Part shown: in pieces, positions 39,088 through 59,850 of the stretch
Position numbering within the stretch: position 1 is the first letter of the stretch
Layout: each line of letters opens with the position of its first letter
Assembly: GCA_027257055.1 (NCBI GenBank)
Contig: JAPVLO010000621.1
Coordinates: forward strand, 310,001 to 374,000
DNA length: 64,000 bases
Source: Cephalopachus bancanus
Taxonomy: Eukaryota > Chordata > Mammalia > Primates > Tarsiidae
Direction: 5' to 3'
Position numbers and translations under genes: made by a program
Notes under the pieces: generated by a model
Told to the model about the DNA's origin: nothing
Seen by the model: only the letters and a program-made list of their open reading frames with translations
Databases searched by the model: none

Positions 39088-39375
39088 TCGGTGGCTCAGC
39101 CTATCATCCCAGCGCTTTGGGAGGCTGAGGCGAGGGGATTGCCTGAGCCCACGGGTTCGAGACCAGCCAGGGCAGCTTGGCAAGACCTCCTCTCTACAAT
39201 AAATAAAAAATTAGCTGGGCGTGGTAGTGCGCACCTGCAGTTCCGGCTCCGTGGAAGACTGAGGCGGAAGGATCGCCGGAGCCCCGCAGGTTGATGCTGG
39301 GGTGGCCGTGAGTGTGCCACTGAACTCCAGGCTGGGCAATGGAGTGAGACTCCAATTCAAAAGAAAAAAAAAAAA
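39088..39375 (+). repeat. tRNA-headed Alu with target-site duplication
   Basis: CTCGGTGGCTCAGCC, CACGGGTTCGAGACCAGCC; flanks AGATTAGAACTCTG and AGATCAGAACTCTG. Confidence 0.93.
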
Positions 39376-39510
39376 AGATCAGAACTCTGGATTTTGTTCT
39401 GACTTGACCTGGAGCTACTGACAGCTTGAAGGAGCTGATAGAATGCTAGTCTCATTAAGAAATCACTCTGATGCGTGACTGTGTGGGGAAACTGGAAACT
39501 ACTTGGAGGC

Positions 39511-39868
<358 letters not shown>

Positions 39869-40382
39869 TGAATTTGGCATATGTTTTGGAGACGGTGTTG
39901 ATGAAACTTGTAAATGAGGTAGATGTGGCAAACGGGAAAGACAAGTGAGAAGACCGACTCCTGGGTCTTGGGCTGGGCAAGGGGTGGATGGCAGCAGGAA
40001 TGGAAGATTCTGGGAGTCCCAGGCTTGAGGATATGAGGTGGAATTGAGCGACTATTTGGTTTCACATGATTGTTCAACATCCAAGGGATGTATTACTTGT
40101 ATGGTTGGGCATGCGTGTTTGGAGTTTAGGAGAGAACCCAGGGCTAGACACATGAGTCTGGGAGTCACTGACACATGGGATAGTCAAGCCACGAGGCTTT
40201 ATGAGATTGCTGCAACATTCCATGTCCAGACAGAAGTGATACCTGTCATTTAAATGGGGAAAATGTAATAAGGGAGACATATATACTTGGTGCAAGGGTA
40301 TAGGGTTAGGCAGAAGAATAAAGAGAACCTTAAAAGTACAGTAAGAACAGACAAAAGGAGAGGCAGCACCTCTAGAGGAGGG

Positions 40383-40968
40383 AGAGAGACACACACACAC
40401 ACAGACAGACAGAGAGAGAGAGGCAGAGAGGGAGAGAGAAAGAGACAGGTAGACAGAGAGACAGAGAGACAGTGAGAGAGACGGGGGGAGAAAGAGAGAG
40501 ACACAGAGACGGGGGAGAGAGAAACAGAGAGACACAGAGAGACAGAAAGAGGGAGAGAGAGACAGAGAGACAGTGAGAGAGACGGGGAGAAAGAGAGAGA
40601 CACAGAGACGGGGGGAGAGAGAAACAGAGAGATACAGAGAGACAGAAAGGGAGAGAGAGACAGAAAGGGAGAGAGAGAGGGAGACAGAGAGCGGGGGAGA
40701 GAGAGAGACAGGGAGATGGAGGGGGGAGGAGAGAGACAGGGAGACAGAGACACAGAGAGAGGGGAACAGAGAGAGAGAGAGAGACAGACAGACGCACTGA
40801 GGCAGGGGGAGGGAGAGAGAGACACACAAACACAGAGAAAGACAGAGACCAACAGATAGAGAGAGAAGGAAACAGAGAGAGAAAGAGAGAGGGAGAGAGA
40901 CAGAGACAGACAGAGAGAGACAGAGAGAGAGGAGGAGGAGAGAGAGACACAGAGAGAGACAGAGAGGG

Positions 40969-41033
<65 letters not shown>

Positions 41034-41036
41034 GAA
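40383..41036. repeat. 650-bp purine tract, (GAGACA)n/(GA)n
   Basis: Almost pure G/A on the plus strand, with GACA, CACA and GGGG interruptions. Long Leu/Ser/Pro-rich open frames on the minus strand are products of this composition. Confidence 0.97.
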
Positions 41037-41202
41037 AATGAGTGAGAGTCCGAGGAGGAAGGAGCACCTTCGGGAGAGGGCTGAGGTGAGACTCAGACTC
41101 GGAACTTCGCTGAGCGCCCCGACTGGGTCCAGCTCCCCAGTCATGAACCAGCTAAGGGAGGGCAGGTGTGAACCTGAGCTGAGAGCCGGGTGGGAGGGGA
41201 GA

Positions 41203-41335
41203 CGCGTGCTGGCGCTTGGGAGGGAGAGGGCAGGAGGGAGTCCTGAGGGCGGCCTGGAAACACCTGCCCTACTCCTGTTTCCAGGCCGCCCTCACGACGC
41301 CGTCCTGCCCTCTCCCTCCCAAGCGCCAGCACGCG
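41203..41335. repeat. Palindrome, 60-bp arms, 13-bp spacer
   Basis: The left arm (41203-41262, starting CGCGTGCTGGCGCTTGGGAG) and right arm (41276-41335) are reverse complements at 57 of 60 positions. The spacer is CCTGCCCTACTCC. GC-rich, with no known transposon ends. Confidence 0.97.
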
Positions 41336-41498
41336 TGAGGCGCCTCTTTCACCCTCCGCAAGAACATGGGACAAGCTTTCTTTGAAAAACTCCTGTGTTG
41401 AGGGCTCACCCCCTGCAGCCCCCGTGACAGACATTTCATATCACTTTGTCCTTATGACATCATTGTGAGCTATTTTGCAAACACGGAGGCAGGAGTTC

Positions 41499-41648
41499 AG
41501 AGAGCTCTGTCTCTGTCTCCCTCTGTCTCTGTGTCTTCTTCTTCCCCCCCCTCTCCCCTCTGTCTCTCTGTCCTCCTCTCTTTATCTCTCTGTGTCTGTC
41601 TTTGTCTCCCCCCCTCCCCCCTCTCTTTCTGTCTCTCTGTCTCTCTCC
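41499..41648. repeat. Pyrimidine tract, (CTCTGT)n
   Basis: CT-rich simple repeat with TGTCTCTCTG units, the complement in composition of the GA tract at 40.4-41.0 kb. 41649-42177 is unassigned. Confidence 0.95.
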
Positions 41649-42177
41649 GATGTCAGCCAGGTATTTCAGACTTTATACCCCTCCTTCCCAACAAGATGCC
41701 TGACTTCCTCCCGTGAAGATCTGAGAATATTTTGTTGGGAATAGAGAGCAAATATCAAGGATCTTCACCCTGGGGCCTGAGTGTGCAGTTCTAGGATCCA
41801 TGGAAGCAGAGCATGACGGCAGTGACAGAGGAGAGGACAGCTCTGAAGTCAGATGGCGGTGGGGGACTGGGGTGAGGGGCAGGGGAGGGAGTGTTGTAGC
41901 CAACTCTGCTCTTTCTCCTGCTAGTAACAAAGTTATGCATCCTCTGTTGACCTTATCTCCCATTGGACCAGGGCGTTGCAATAATTAATGGAGATAAAGT
42001 ATGGAAGTCAGCTGGCACTGGACGTTCTTTACAAACATTCAACAACTGACTATTTCTGTAAGAAATATTCTGATGGTTCATTTTCAAGGCCTGTCTAAGC
42101 AGGCTGGTGGATGTAGCAATCTTCAGCCACCGGCTCTTGATGGGCTCCTAAATGAACAACGAGAAAACAAGACGCTA

Positions 42178-42466
42178 TTTTTTTTTTTGAGTTGTAGTCT
42201 CACTCCTTCGCCCAGGCTGGAGGGCAGTGGCACACTCACGACCACCCCAGTGTCGACCTGCTGGGCTCTGATGTTCCTGTCACCTCAGCCTTCCAAGTAG
42301 CCATAACTACAGGTGCGTGCTACCACGTTCAGCTAAATTTTTTGGTTTTATTGCAGAGATAGAGTCTCACCAAGTAGTCCGGGCTGGTCTCGAACCCGCG
42401 GGCTCAGGAAATCCATTCCCCTCAGCCTCCCAAAGTGCTGGGATGACAGGCTGAGCCACAACATGC
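42178..42466 (-). repeat. tRNA-headed Alu
   Basis: GAGTTGTAGTCTCACTCC to CTCGAACCCGCGGGCTCAGG ... GACAGGCTGAGCC. Confidence 0.93.
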
Positions 42467-42479
42467 TATTCTTAAAAAA

Positions 42480-42748
42480 ATAAAAAATCAGGAAGGGAAC
42501 CAGGAATAACCTTATAAGGGGAAAAAAATGGAACTTCGTCAATGTCCGGGAAAGATCGTATACCCCAAAATACTCAGCCAATGAGGAAGTGGGGGAGGAA
42601 TGTGTGTGCTAGGGGATAAATTGCTTGCTACAGCCGCCCTGGGTTTGCCTGCCTAGACACTCAGTCTTTGCCTGATCATCATAAAGTCTTACTTCTGCGT
42701 CCATCCTTTGATTTGGGAAGGGTGAGTTTGTTTCTCACATTTCTAGGA
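42480..42748 (+). mobile_element. Probable ERV LTR 3' part
   Basis: CAGCCAATGAGGAAG (CCAAT box), GGGGATAAATTGC, CATCATAAAGTCTTAC and an end near TTTCTCACA have the promoter/poly(A) order of an ERV1-class LTR. Confidence 0.45.
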
Positions 42749-42844
42749 CTAAGAAACTCCCGAAGGTCCATAAACCACATGGCAGATTTTCTACTTTTTC
42801 CATGAGGCTAAACCTCCTAATTATTTCCCCTTTCAGTACTCAAA

Positions 42845-43419
<575 letters not shown>

Positions 43420-43867
43420 AATTTTGCATTCTGTAATGAAATAAAAATGGGAAGTTAGCAAAAACCAACTCAAACTAGTTTAAAAAAAATAAACCAAGCT
43501 CTCCAAGTAGTAGCTCCAGAAACTGGTGGTTGCACAGATCTGAGTATATTTGCCCTGGTCCTTCCAAAACCCATCAAATTTATTGACTATTACTGTTGGT
43601 TTTATCTCCCATAAGATAGCATGAGTCTATCCACTTCTCCAGATAGCAAACCATGTTTTCATCACTTCTCACCAGAAAAAAAAAAGTGACAATTTCTCCA
43701 CTTTCACTGTTGCCTTCCCCTGAACCTGTCCTCCACACCGCAGTCTGAGTGAAACACTTGGGTCTTAAGTATAGAGTTGATGAGTTTTGACTCTTGTCTG
43801 TACCTGTGTTAGCCATTATAGCAGTTAAGATGCGAGGTCCCACAATGACGTTTGCGATTGCATCCTA

Positions 43868-44330
43868 GAAAAAGTGCTACACACTTCATTGCTGAATATC
43901 ACTATAGTCACCTTCGAAGTACTCCCCTTGGGAAGCTATGCACCAACGCCAGCACCTAGGCCACCCGTCAAAGCAATTCTGGAACTCTTTTTCTGGAATG
44001 GCCATCAGAGCTGTCATCGTTATTTGTCAAGGCTTAACAAGGTCACGAACTTGCCACTGTGTACTTACATTGGCAGCACTGCACAAAAATAACTGTATGG
44101 GAACAACCTCCCTACCCACCTGATCTGGCCCCCAGTGAATTTTTTCTTTACCTAAAGGTAAAGGAAATAGTCAAAGGAAGGCATTTGATGACATTTAGGA
44201 TGTCAAGGGTAATACAATGACGGCTCTGATGGCCATCCCGGAAAAAGAGTTCCAAAGCTTCCCAAGGGGAGTCCTTTGAAGGTGACCTGGTGATATTCAG
44301 CAACGGGGTATGGAGCACTTTTTTGAGTTC
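43868..44330. mobile_element. mariner element with inverted duplicated ends
   Basis: The plus strand 44100-44325 carries mariner transposase C-terminal text (CACCTGATCTGGCCCCCAG for the D-L-A-P region, GATGGCCATCCCGGAAAAAG). The same 3' end occurs in reverse at 43868-44020 (GCTGAATATCACTATAGTCACC ... GGAATGGCCATCAGAGC). The arms are about 105-150 bp; the right arm lacks about 42 bp of the left. No intact frame. Confidence 0.8.
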
Positions 44331-44514
44331 GTGAACTTCACTGTTGGACCCCATATAGAACATTTCCATTGTCCCAGGACGCTTCACAGTCACTTCCTTC
44401 CAGAGGCCACCATAGTTTGGAGTTCTACCATCTGAAATTGATCCCTTCCTCTTGAGTTCCATAAAGATGCAATCATAAAGGATGTAATCATATTCTACTT
44501 TCTTTTGCATGAAA

Positions 44515-45006
44515 AGTAAGCACAATGTCTTTGAGATTCATCCATATCGTTTCTTGTACTGTGTGTTCTTTTTTGTTTTGAGTCATAGTCCGTTGTTTAT
44601 CCACATATTCTGCTGATGGGCATTTGAGTTGCTTCCAACTTGGTAATATTATGAATAGAGCTGCTAAAAAAAATCTTTGTAGGCTGGACTTTTTCTTCTG
44701 AACATCTATTTTTATTTTCTTTTTGGAAAGTATCCGGAAATGAAACTCTTGGTCATAAATATGCATCGTTAACTTCAACAGAAACTGATAAACTGCTTTC
44801 CAAAGAGTCTGTTCACTCTTATACTCACACCAGTGGTGCACAGGCATGTCTGTCACCCCAAGTCCTCACCAGCAGTTGCTCTTGCCAATGTTTTAAAATT
44901 TTAGTCATTATAGTGGGTTGCTGTGTGTCATATTGCGGGTTGAATTTGCATTTCTCTAGTGACTAATGATGAGTCATTTTCTTGTGCTTCTTGGGTGTTT
45001 GCAATT
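44515..45006 (-). mobile_element. Old L1 (L1M) fragment
   Basis: Reverse ORF2: GAGATTCATCCATATCGTTTC, GAATAGAGCTGCTAAAAAAA, AACTGCTTTCCAAAGAGTC and GAATTTGCATTTCTCTAGTG. It continues at 45370-45430 and 45855-45928. Confidence 0.8.
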
Positions 45007-45293
45007 TTTTTTTTTTTTGAATCAGAGTCGCCCAGGATGGAGGGCAGTAGCATGCTCACGGCCACTGCAGCCTTGACCTCCTGGGCTCAGGTGATCCTTC
45101 CGTCTTAGCCTTCCAAGAAGCTGGAACTACAGGCATGCACCACCATGCCTGGCTAATTTTTCTTGATTTATTGTAGAGATGAGGTCTTGCCAAGTTGCCC
45201 AGGCTGGTCTCGAACCCATGGACTCAGTCAATCCTCTTGCCTCGATCTCCCAAAGTGCTGGGATTATAGGTGTGAGCCATTGTGCCTGGCCTT
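45007..45293 (-). repeat. Alu dimer
   Basis: GAATCAGAGTCGCCCAGG to GTGTGAGCCATTGTGCCTGGCC. Confidence 0.92.
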
Positions 45294-45295
45294 GT

Positions 45296-45313
45296 GTATA
45301 TATATATATACAC

Positions 45314-45369
<56 letters not shown>
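45296..45369. repeat. (TA)n(TG)n microsatellite
   Basis: TATATATATA blocks followed by about 40 bp of TG. Confidence 0.97.
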
Positions 45370-45372
<3 letters not shown>

Positions 45373-45429
45373 AAATGTCTGTCCAAGATTTTCACCATTT
45401 ATTTTATTGTTTTGGTTCTTAACTATTTT

Positions 45430-45535
45430 TTTCTTTAATTTATTTATATATTTATATTATAATGATGTGGGGTACAGTTCAGATTTAGGTATATAAATGT
45501 TGATTATGCAGGTATCCTTGTTGATATGTTTCTTG
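45430..45535 (-). mobile_element. Young L1 3' end, very short
   Basis: AATGATGTGGGGTACAGTTCAG and TTAGGTATATAAATG. Confidence 0.8.
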
Positions 45536-45566
45536 ATATTTTATTTATTTTAATTTTTAATTTTTT

Positions 45567-45853
45567 TTGTTTTTGAGTTGGAGTCTCACTCTGTCGCCCA
45601 GACTGGGGTGCAGTGGCATACTCCCGGCTATCGCAGCCTTGACCTGCTGGGCTCCAGCGATCCTTCCACTCAGCCTTCCAAGTAACCAGAACTACAGGTG
45701 CGTGCTACCACACCTGGCTAATTTTTGATTTATTGAAGAGTTGAAGTCTCGCCAAGTTGCCCAGGTGGGTCTCGAACCCGCGGGCTCAGGCAATTCAGTC
45801 GCCTCAGCCTCCCAAATCGCTGGTATTACAGGCTGAGCCACTGAGCCCGGCCT
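45567..45853 (-). repeat. tRNA-headed Alu
   Basis: GAGTTGGAGTCTCACTCTG to GGTCTCGAACCCGCGGGCTC ... CAGGCTGAGCCACTGAGCCCGGCC. GATATGTTTCTT and GATGTGTTTCTT flank it. Confidence 0.94.
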
Positions 45854-45928
45854 GATGTGTTTCTTAACTATTGATTGGTATCTTTAGTATCTGTTCTTTA
45901 TATATTCTTGGTATCAATCCTTTGTCAA

Positions 45929-45939
45929 ATACACACACA

Positions 45940-45982
<43 letters not shown>

Positions 45983-46001
45983 ACACACACACACACACAC
46001 A
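45929..46001. repeat. (CA)n microsatellite with GA interruptions
   Basis: CACACAGACACACA pattern. Confidence 0.97.
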
Positions 46002-46002
46002 C

Positions 46003-46700
46003 GATCCTTGAACACCTTGGGAGGTTAGGGATGCCAGCTCCCACACAGTTGAAAATCTGCACATAATTTTTGGCTCCCTCAAACTTTACACGTAGCCTAC
46101 TGTTGACCAGAAGCCTTCCAATAACATAAACAGTTGATTAACACACATCTTCCAAGTTATATGTATCCTAGACTATATGCTTACAACAAAGTCAGCTAGA
46201 GAAAAGAGAATATTATCAAGAAAGCTGCAAGGAAAACAAAGAACAGAGTACCACATGTTCTCACTCATAAGCAGACCCTGAACATTGACCATAGTACTAT
46301 AATAAGAAAGGGATTGGCAGTAGTGGGACACTGTCAGGAGAGTGAGGGGAGGCACATAACATCAATAAGGGTACCTGATCTCCAACCAGGCAAAGTGGGG
46401 ACCAAAGGGAGGCCCAACTACCTGGGTGATGACCACTCGTCTATCTAATCCTGAATTGTGCCCCACATCTTTAAAGTAAAAAAATTAAAAAAAGAAAGTT
46501 ACAAGGAAGAGAAAATATATTTGCTCTTCATTGAGCAGTAGTGGATCATTGTGAGAGTCTTCATCTTTGTCATCTTCACGTTGAGTAGGTTGAGGAGGGA
46601 ATGGTGGGTCTTGCTGCCTCAGGAGCAATGGAGGGAGAAGAAAATTCACATATTAATGGACCCGTGTAGTTCAAACCTGTATTGTTCAAGGGCCAACCAC
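46003..46700 (+). mobile_element. MER2 (Tigger-class) element, split by L1
   Basis: GATCCTTGAACACC, GAAAATCTGCACATAATTTT, ACGTAGCCTACTGTTGACC, then after the L1 insert CATCTTCACGTTGAGTAGGTT and TTGTTCAAGGGCCAAC: both terminal regions and the order of MER2. Confidence 0.85.
46205..46500 (+). mobile_element. Young L1 3' end inside MER2
   Basis: CTCACTCATAAGCAGACCCTG, TCAATAAGGGTACCTGATCTC and CTGAATTGTGCCCCACATC, with an A-rich tail. Confidence 0.9.
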
Positions 46701-46704
46701 ATAA

Positions 46705-46855
46705 ACAATATTCTCTCCTCCACTGATAGCTCATTTTTCATGTTCTTGCATGACTCTTTTGGTGAGCATCATTGTTTTGTAATTTTAGTGAAGCCCAGTT
46801 GACTATTTTTTCTTGCATGAGTAGTGCTTTTGTGTCCCAGATTAAATGTTTTTAA
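46705..46855 (-). mobile_element. Old L1 fragment
   Basis: GTGAAGCCCAGTTGACTATTT and TGCATGAGTAGTGCTTTTG resemble reverse L1 ORF2. 46856-47090 looks like further ancient repeat that I cannot name. Confidence 0.6.
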
Positions 46856-47094
46856 AAGCATTCATTAGATCATGTCACTGCTTAAATTAACACTGTCCAA
46901 AACCAGCTGTCAATCACATTTGGAATAAAATCCAAACTTCAATGTAGCAGCCACAAAAACTTAGAGCAGATGTGAGCATTAGTTTGCTAAGATTCCATGT
47001 CAGGATTTTCAAGATGTACTTTTTTTTTAGCCAATTCCATAGACTGACACATTCTATCTCTCTCTATCTCTCTGTCTTTCTGCCTTTCTCTCTC

Positions 47095-47519
47095 TGAGTC
47101 AGAGTCTCACTCCATCACCCAGGCTGGAATGCAGTGGCATGACCACAGTCACCGCAGTCTTGAAATGCTGGGCTCAGGCGATCCTTCTGCCTCAGTAGCT
47201 TCCAGGTTGCTGGAACTACAGGCACATGCCACCATGCCTGGCTAATTTTTAATTATTTATTGTAGAGACGAGGTCTTGCCAAGTTGCCCAGGCTGGTCTT
47301 GAATCCCTGGACTCAGGCAATCTTCTTGCCTCTACCTCCCAAAGTGCTGAGATTACAGGCATGAGCTACCATGCCCGGCTAATTTTTTAAAAAATTTGTT
47401 GTATAAATGAGGTCTTGCAAAGTTGCCTGGGTTTGTCTTGAACCCCTGGGCTCAGGCAATCCTCTTGTCTCTGCCTCCCAAAGTGTTGAGATTATAGGCA
47501 CGAGCCACCACACCTGGCC
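47095..47519 (-). repeat. Trimeric Alu
   Basis: Right arm, then two left arms in tandem: GATTACAGGCATGAGCTACC at 47352-47371, followed by another GAGGTCTTGCAAAGTTGCC ... GATTATAGGCACGAGCCACC. Confidence 0.88.
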
Positions 47520-47765
47520 TAGAATGATTTTAGAATTTATAAGACCAATAATTCATTCTTCTATTTTTCAAATGTGGGTTGGTGGTGGTTATTCTGTCTG
47601 TGTTCCAACATTGTATCATTGTCTATTGGAGAAAGGGCCAGAGTGTTTGTCTTTTTAGTTCACAAGTCTCCAAATAAGGATTACCCAAATATTGACTTGC
47701 TGTGGATTAAAAGATTCTAGATTTTGAGCCCAATGCTGCAATTGAATGAGACTTGGGCACTCTTG

Positions 47766-48064
47766 TTTTTTTAAAATCACGGTCTTATTCTGTTTTCCCA
47801 GCTGTAGTGCAGTGGCATGATCATGGCTCACTACAGCCACCAACTCTTGGGCTTAAGTGATTCTCCCTCCTCAGCCTCCCTAGTAGTTGAGACTACTGGT
47901 ACATACCACCACACCCAGCCAATTTTTAAAAAATAAATTATTTTATGTAGAGATGATGTCTCACCATGTTGTCCAGGTTGGTCTCAAACTCCCAGGTTCA
48001 AGCGATCCTCCTACCTCGGCCTCCCAAAGTGTTGGGATTACAGGAGTGAGCCACCACACCTGGC
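47766..48064 (-). repeat. Alu dimer
   Basis: AATCACGGTCTTATTCTG to GAGTGAGCCACCACACCTGGCC. 47520-47765 is unassigned. Confidence 0.9.
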
Positions 48065-48094
48065 CGAGATTTGGGCATTCTCGATGAGACCAAC

Positions 48095-48530
48095 TTGCAT
48101 GTGGAAGGGACATGAATCATTGTGACCAATAGGTGGGCTGTGATCATTTTGTCTATTATTTACCAATCATGCTTCTCCTCTTCCCACTATGAGCAGAATT
48201 TACTTTTCTGTCCTAGTAACCCTGGACTTAATCACGTGCCTTCATTTGGCCAATGGGATGTTCGTGAGGTTGATATAAGCAGTAGTTTGAAATGTGTGTT
48301 TCCAGTTGGGCTTGCCTAGTGCTTCTGCTTTTAGTCACGAGGGTAATTGCTCCTCACAGGAAGATGAGAGGTGTGTAGGGCAGACTGGATCCAATCTGCA
48401 TCTTGGCACCCAACTAAGCCTAAATCAGACAAATCCTGGCTGATCCACGAATGCATGATTACGAAAATATGCTGATTATTTTGAGGGTGGTTTGTTATGT
48501 GGCGTAATTGTGGAAATAGCTAGCTGATAC
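48095..48530 (+). mobile_element. Probable MaLR-type LTR, degenerate
   Basis: GTGACCAATAGGTGGGCTG to GGGTGGTTTGTTATGTGGC, AATTGTGGAAATAGCTAGCTG and GATAC: the typical 3' end of a MaLR LTR. Family not certain. 48531-48789 is unassigned. Confidence 0.5.
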
Positions 48531-48789
48531 AGGGACCCATCTGGAGAGGGGAGGCAAATAAGATGGCAGAACCAATGGATTTGGTAGCAGGAGCGTCCTC
48601 CTGACTTCTGAATCACAGTTATGGTGTTGTGATATTTACAGCATGGTTCCACTGGGGACCTTCTCACTTGGGACCTTTCCAGTGATTTCGTAAGCTACGA
48701 ATTATCTGTACCTTGTCCTTTAAAATACCTAGAGGCATTCTATTTTCTGTACTGACTCATCAAACCCTCCTTTGACTGAACCCCTCTCA

Positions 48790-49740
48790 TTTTTTTTTTA
48801 AAGTTGTGGGGCACAAGTCAGGATTGGGCACATAAGTGGTCAATGTAGAGGTGAAGTTTGGACCTCCCCCTGGCCTTCACTTCCTCTGGATTGGGATCAT
48901 GCACCCTTATTGATATTATGTGTCCCCCTTTCCCCTGGCAGTGTTCCACTACTGCCAATCCCATTTTTGTTGTATTATGGCAGGCGTCCAGGGTCCACTT
49001 ATGAGTGAGAACACATATGGTACTCAGTTCTTTGTTTCTGTGATCGGTCACTGAGTATGACAGACTCTAAATCCTTCCAAGTTGCTGTGAAAGCCATAAT
49101 TTTGTCCTTCTTTATGGCTGTATAATATTCCATTGTGTCCTTCCTAAAAAAAAATCCCATACTTTTTTTTAATCCCGTCCAGTTTTGATGGGCAGCACTG
49201 TTGATTCCATGTTTTTGCTGTTGTGCATAGTGCTGCAATAAACATGCATGCACAGGTATCTTTTTTGAAGAATGATTTGAGTTCCTCCAGGTATATTCCC
49301 AATAGGGGAATTGCTGGGTTGTATGGCAGGTCAATTTCCAGTTCTTTTAGAAATCTCCACACTGCTTTCCAAAGAAGTTGAACTAGTTTGCACTCCCACC
49401 AACAGTGTAGAAGTGTTCCCTTTTCTGTGCATCCTCGCCAGCATCTCTTGTTGTTTGTTTTATTAATAATGGACATTCTTACTGGGGTTAGGTGGTATCT
49501 CAATATGGTTTTGATTTACATTTCTCTAATGAGTAGTGAGACTGAGCATTTTTTCATGTGTCTGTTGGCTGCTCGTGTATCTTCTTTTGAGAAGTGTCTG
49601 TTCATGTCTTTTGCCCATTTTTTAAATGGGGCAGTTTGATTTTTTTCTTTTTGGCACATTTGAGCTCCTTGTAGATCCTGGATGTTAGGCCTTTTGTCAG
49701 ACATACAGTTGGCAAATATTTTCTTCCATTCTGCACTACA
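48790..49740 (-). mobile_element. Young-type L1, 5' truncated
   Basis: Poly-T, then GTTGTGGGGCACAAGTCAGG, CTTATGAGTGAGAACACATA, CAGCACTGTTGATTCCATG and GCCTTTTGTCAGACATACAG. Confidence 0.9.
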
Positions 49741-50450
49741 GCCATATTTCTCTCTTTTTGGTCCTCAAATATACCATACCTGTTCCTATATCAGGAACTT
49801 TGCTGTTCTCACTGCCCCAAATAACTTTTCACTGGATTTTCAAATGGCTATGCTGCCTATCTGAAACAGACTGCTGTCTTGTAACATTTAATCACCCTCA
49901 TTTTTAGCATACCATTCATTCATTCCAAATAGTTCATTCTTTGTTTCTTGAAAGCTCGCCTAAGAATATCAATCTTGTTTTACTGTGTAATAGGAAGATG
50001 TATGATAATATTAGTGCCAGTTACCTAACTTGTTTTGTTCTTTGTTAAAGCCTTGGAGATATAATTTGAAAAAGAGGGTTTAGAATACTTTTAAAAACTT
50101 TAAAAATGCTTGCTCTGTCTTATGTTAATAGTTTTTGAGTAAAAAGTTACCGTACTGGCTGTTTTTCATACTTGGTGATCGTCTCTGGTTGTAATTGACA
50201 CCTCTCTGCATTCCTAAACAGGATAAATACTTGTGGTTTTCTCTATTAAATCAGAAGTTAATTGCCACGTTCCTCTCTTCCAACATATTTAAAGGGCAAA
50301 AGGAATTTTTAAAATGCTAGATTTAATGATTTAACAAGGGAGAGGAGAGCGTTAAAAGTCTTATCTCATTTAAATGAACAAATTGAATACTTAATTCCAA
50401 TTGTCCCAAGCCTATCTATCTATCTATATCTCTATCTATCTGTCTATATA
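49741..50450. other. Unassigned AT-rich sequence with (TATC)n end
   Basis: No exon or repeat consensus recognised; a (TATC)n tract at 50412-50450 abuts the Alu. Confidence 0.5.
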
Positions 50451-50732
50451 TTTGAGTCAGTGTCTTACTGTGTCACCCAGGCTGGAGTGCAGTGGCAGGA
50501 TCATGGTTTAGTGAAGCTTCAACCTCCTGGGCTCAGATGATTCTTCCACCTCAGCCTCCTGAGTAGCTGGGACTATAGGCAAGCACCACCATGCCCACCT
50601 AGTTTTCTGAATTTTTTTTTTATAGACAAGGTCTTGCTATGTTGCCCAGGCTGGTCTTGAACTTCTGGGCTCAAGCAATCTTCTTACCTCAGCCTCCCAA
50701 AGTCTAGGATTACAGGTATGAGCCACCACACC
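50451..50732 (-). repeat. Alu dimer
   Basis: GAGTCAGTGTCTTACTGTG to GTATGAGCCACCACACC. 50733-51240 is unassigned, just downstream of the BSPH1 poly(A) site. Confidence 0.92.
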
Positions 50733-51244
50733 TTCTTGATATTCTTATGTGGACCAAAAATGTTTTTTGTTTTCTTTAAACGAGTTTTTAATGTGCAAAA
50801 TTAGGATAGTGGATGTGCAGAATTAGGATATTGGAACGGAGGTAGAGAGTTTATTTTAATATGTTGATTTCAAACAAACTTTAAAACATGGACTATTTTA
50901 CTCACTTCTAGAGAACACAGTCTGTCATTTTATGGATACCATCTCATTAATCACCAGCATGTGCATTTCATTTTAAGACAACTCATCCATCACCACATTT
51001 GTCTGCTTCCATTTGGATCCACACTTGCACACACAAACGCAGACATTTTCCCATTTGTCCCTGTCACCTCCCCTCTGTTCCATGAAGACAAGAAAAGTGC
51101 AGCTCCATTTCATTCTGCAAATACTGTATTTTGGGGTTGAGAAAAAGAGAAAGCTGACGGAAATTCTGGCTCACATGTAGGGTGGCTGGTGGCCACAACA
51201 CTTGGTTGTTGAGAGATTGGACATTTCAATTCATTCCCAAAAAA

Positions 51245-59366
<8,122 letters not shown>

Positions 59367-59629
59367 CTGAAAGACACAATTTTCAACAAATATTCATGTC
59401 ACTAGATTTAAGTCTTTTTTCTTAAAAGATTTAGCCTTTACATTAAAAGAAATGTGAATATTTCCAAATTCTATTCTAGTAAGAATAATAATATTTTGAA
59501 GGTGGGCGTCAAAAGTCAATAGTGCTTATTTTTAGTAGTGTGATCGTAGTGATTTGAAACAAACATTTATTGAACTCTCTTTAGCTTTCAAAATGAGACT
59601 GAATAAGTTTTAGCATCTGTTAAAAAAGG

Positions 59630-59735
59630 GTTTCCATAAGTTTGTTGTGAAAATTCAATGAAAACATACACAAAGGACTCTGCACAGCACTGACACATAG
59701 CAGTTAACATGTGGTAACAACGTTATTGCAATGAC
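59630..59735 (+). repeat. MIR 3' part
   Basis: GTTGTGAAAATTCAATGAAAAC and CTGCACAGCACTGACACATAGC. Confidence 0.7.
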
Positions 59736-59850
59736 AGTGACTTTTGTTCTTACAGGAATCATTATTAATGGCTCCGCTACCAAATGGAAGACTTCTTCAA
59801 GGTGACAAAGTATTTTCACAAACCAGAGAGAACTATATCCATTAAGAATT

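Noticed and set aside
40074..41144. Minus-strand open frame of 356 codons, Leu/Ser/Pro-rich
   Set aside because: Translation of the GA simple repeat; no domain, and all three frames stay open for the same reason.
45929..46001. Regular short repeats as a possible CRISPR-like array
   Set aside because: Plain (CA)n microsatellite in vertebrate DNA; no spacers.
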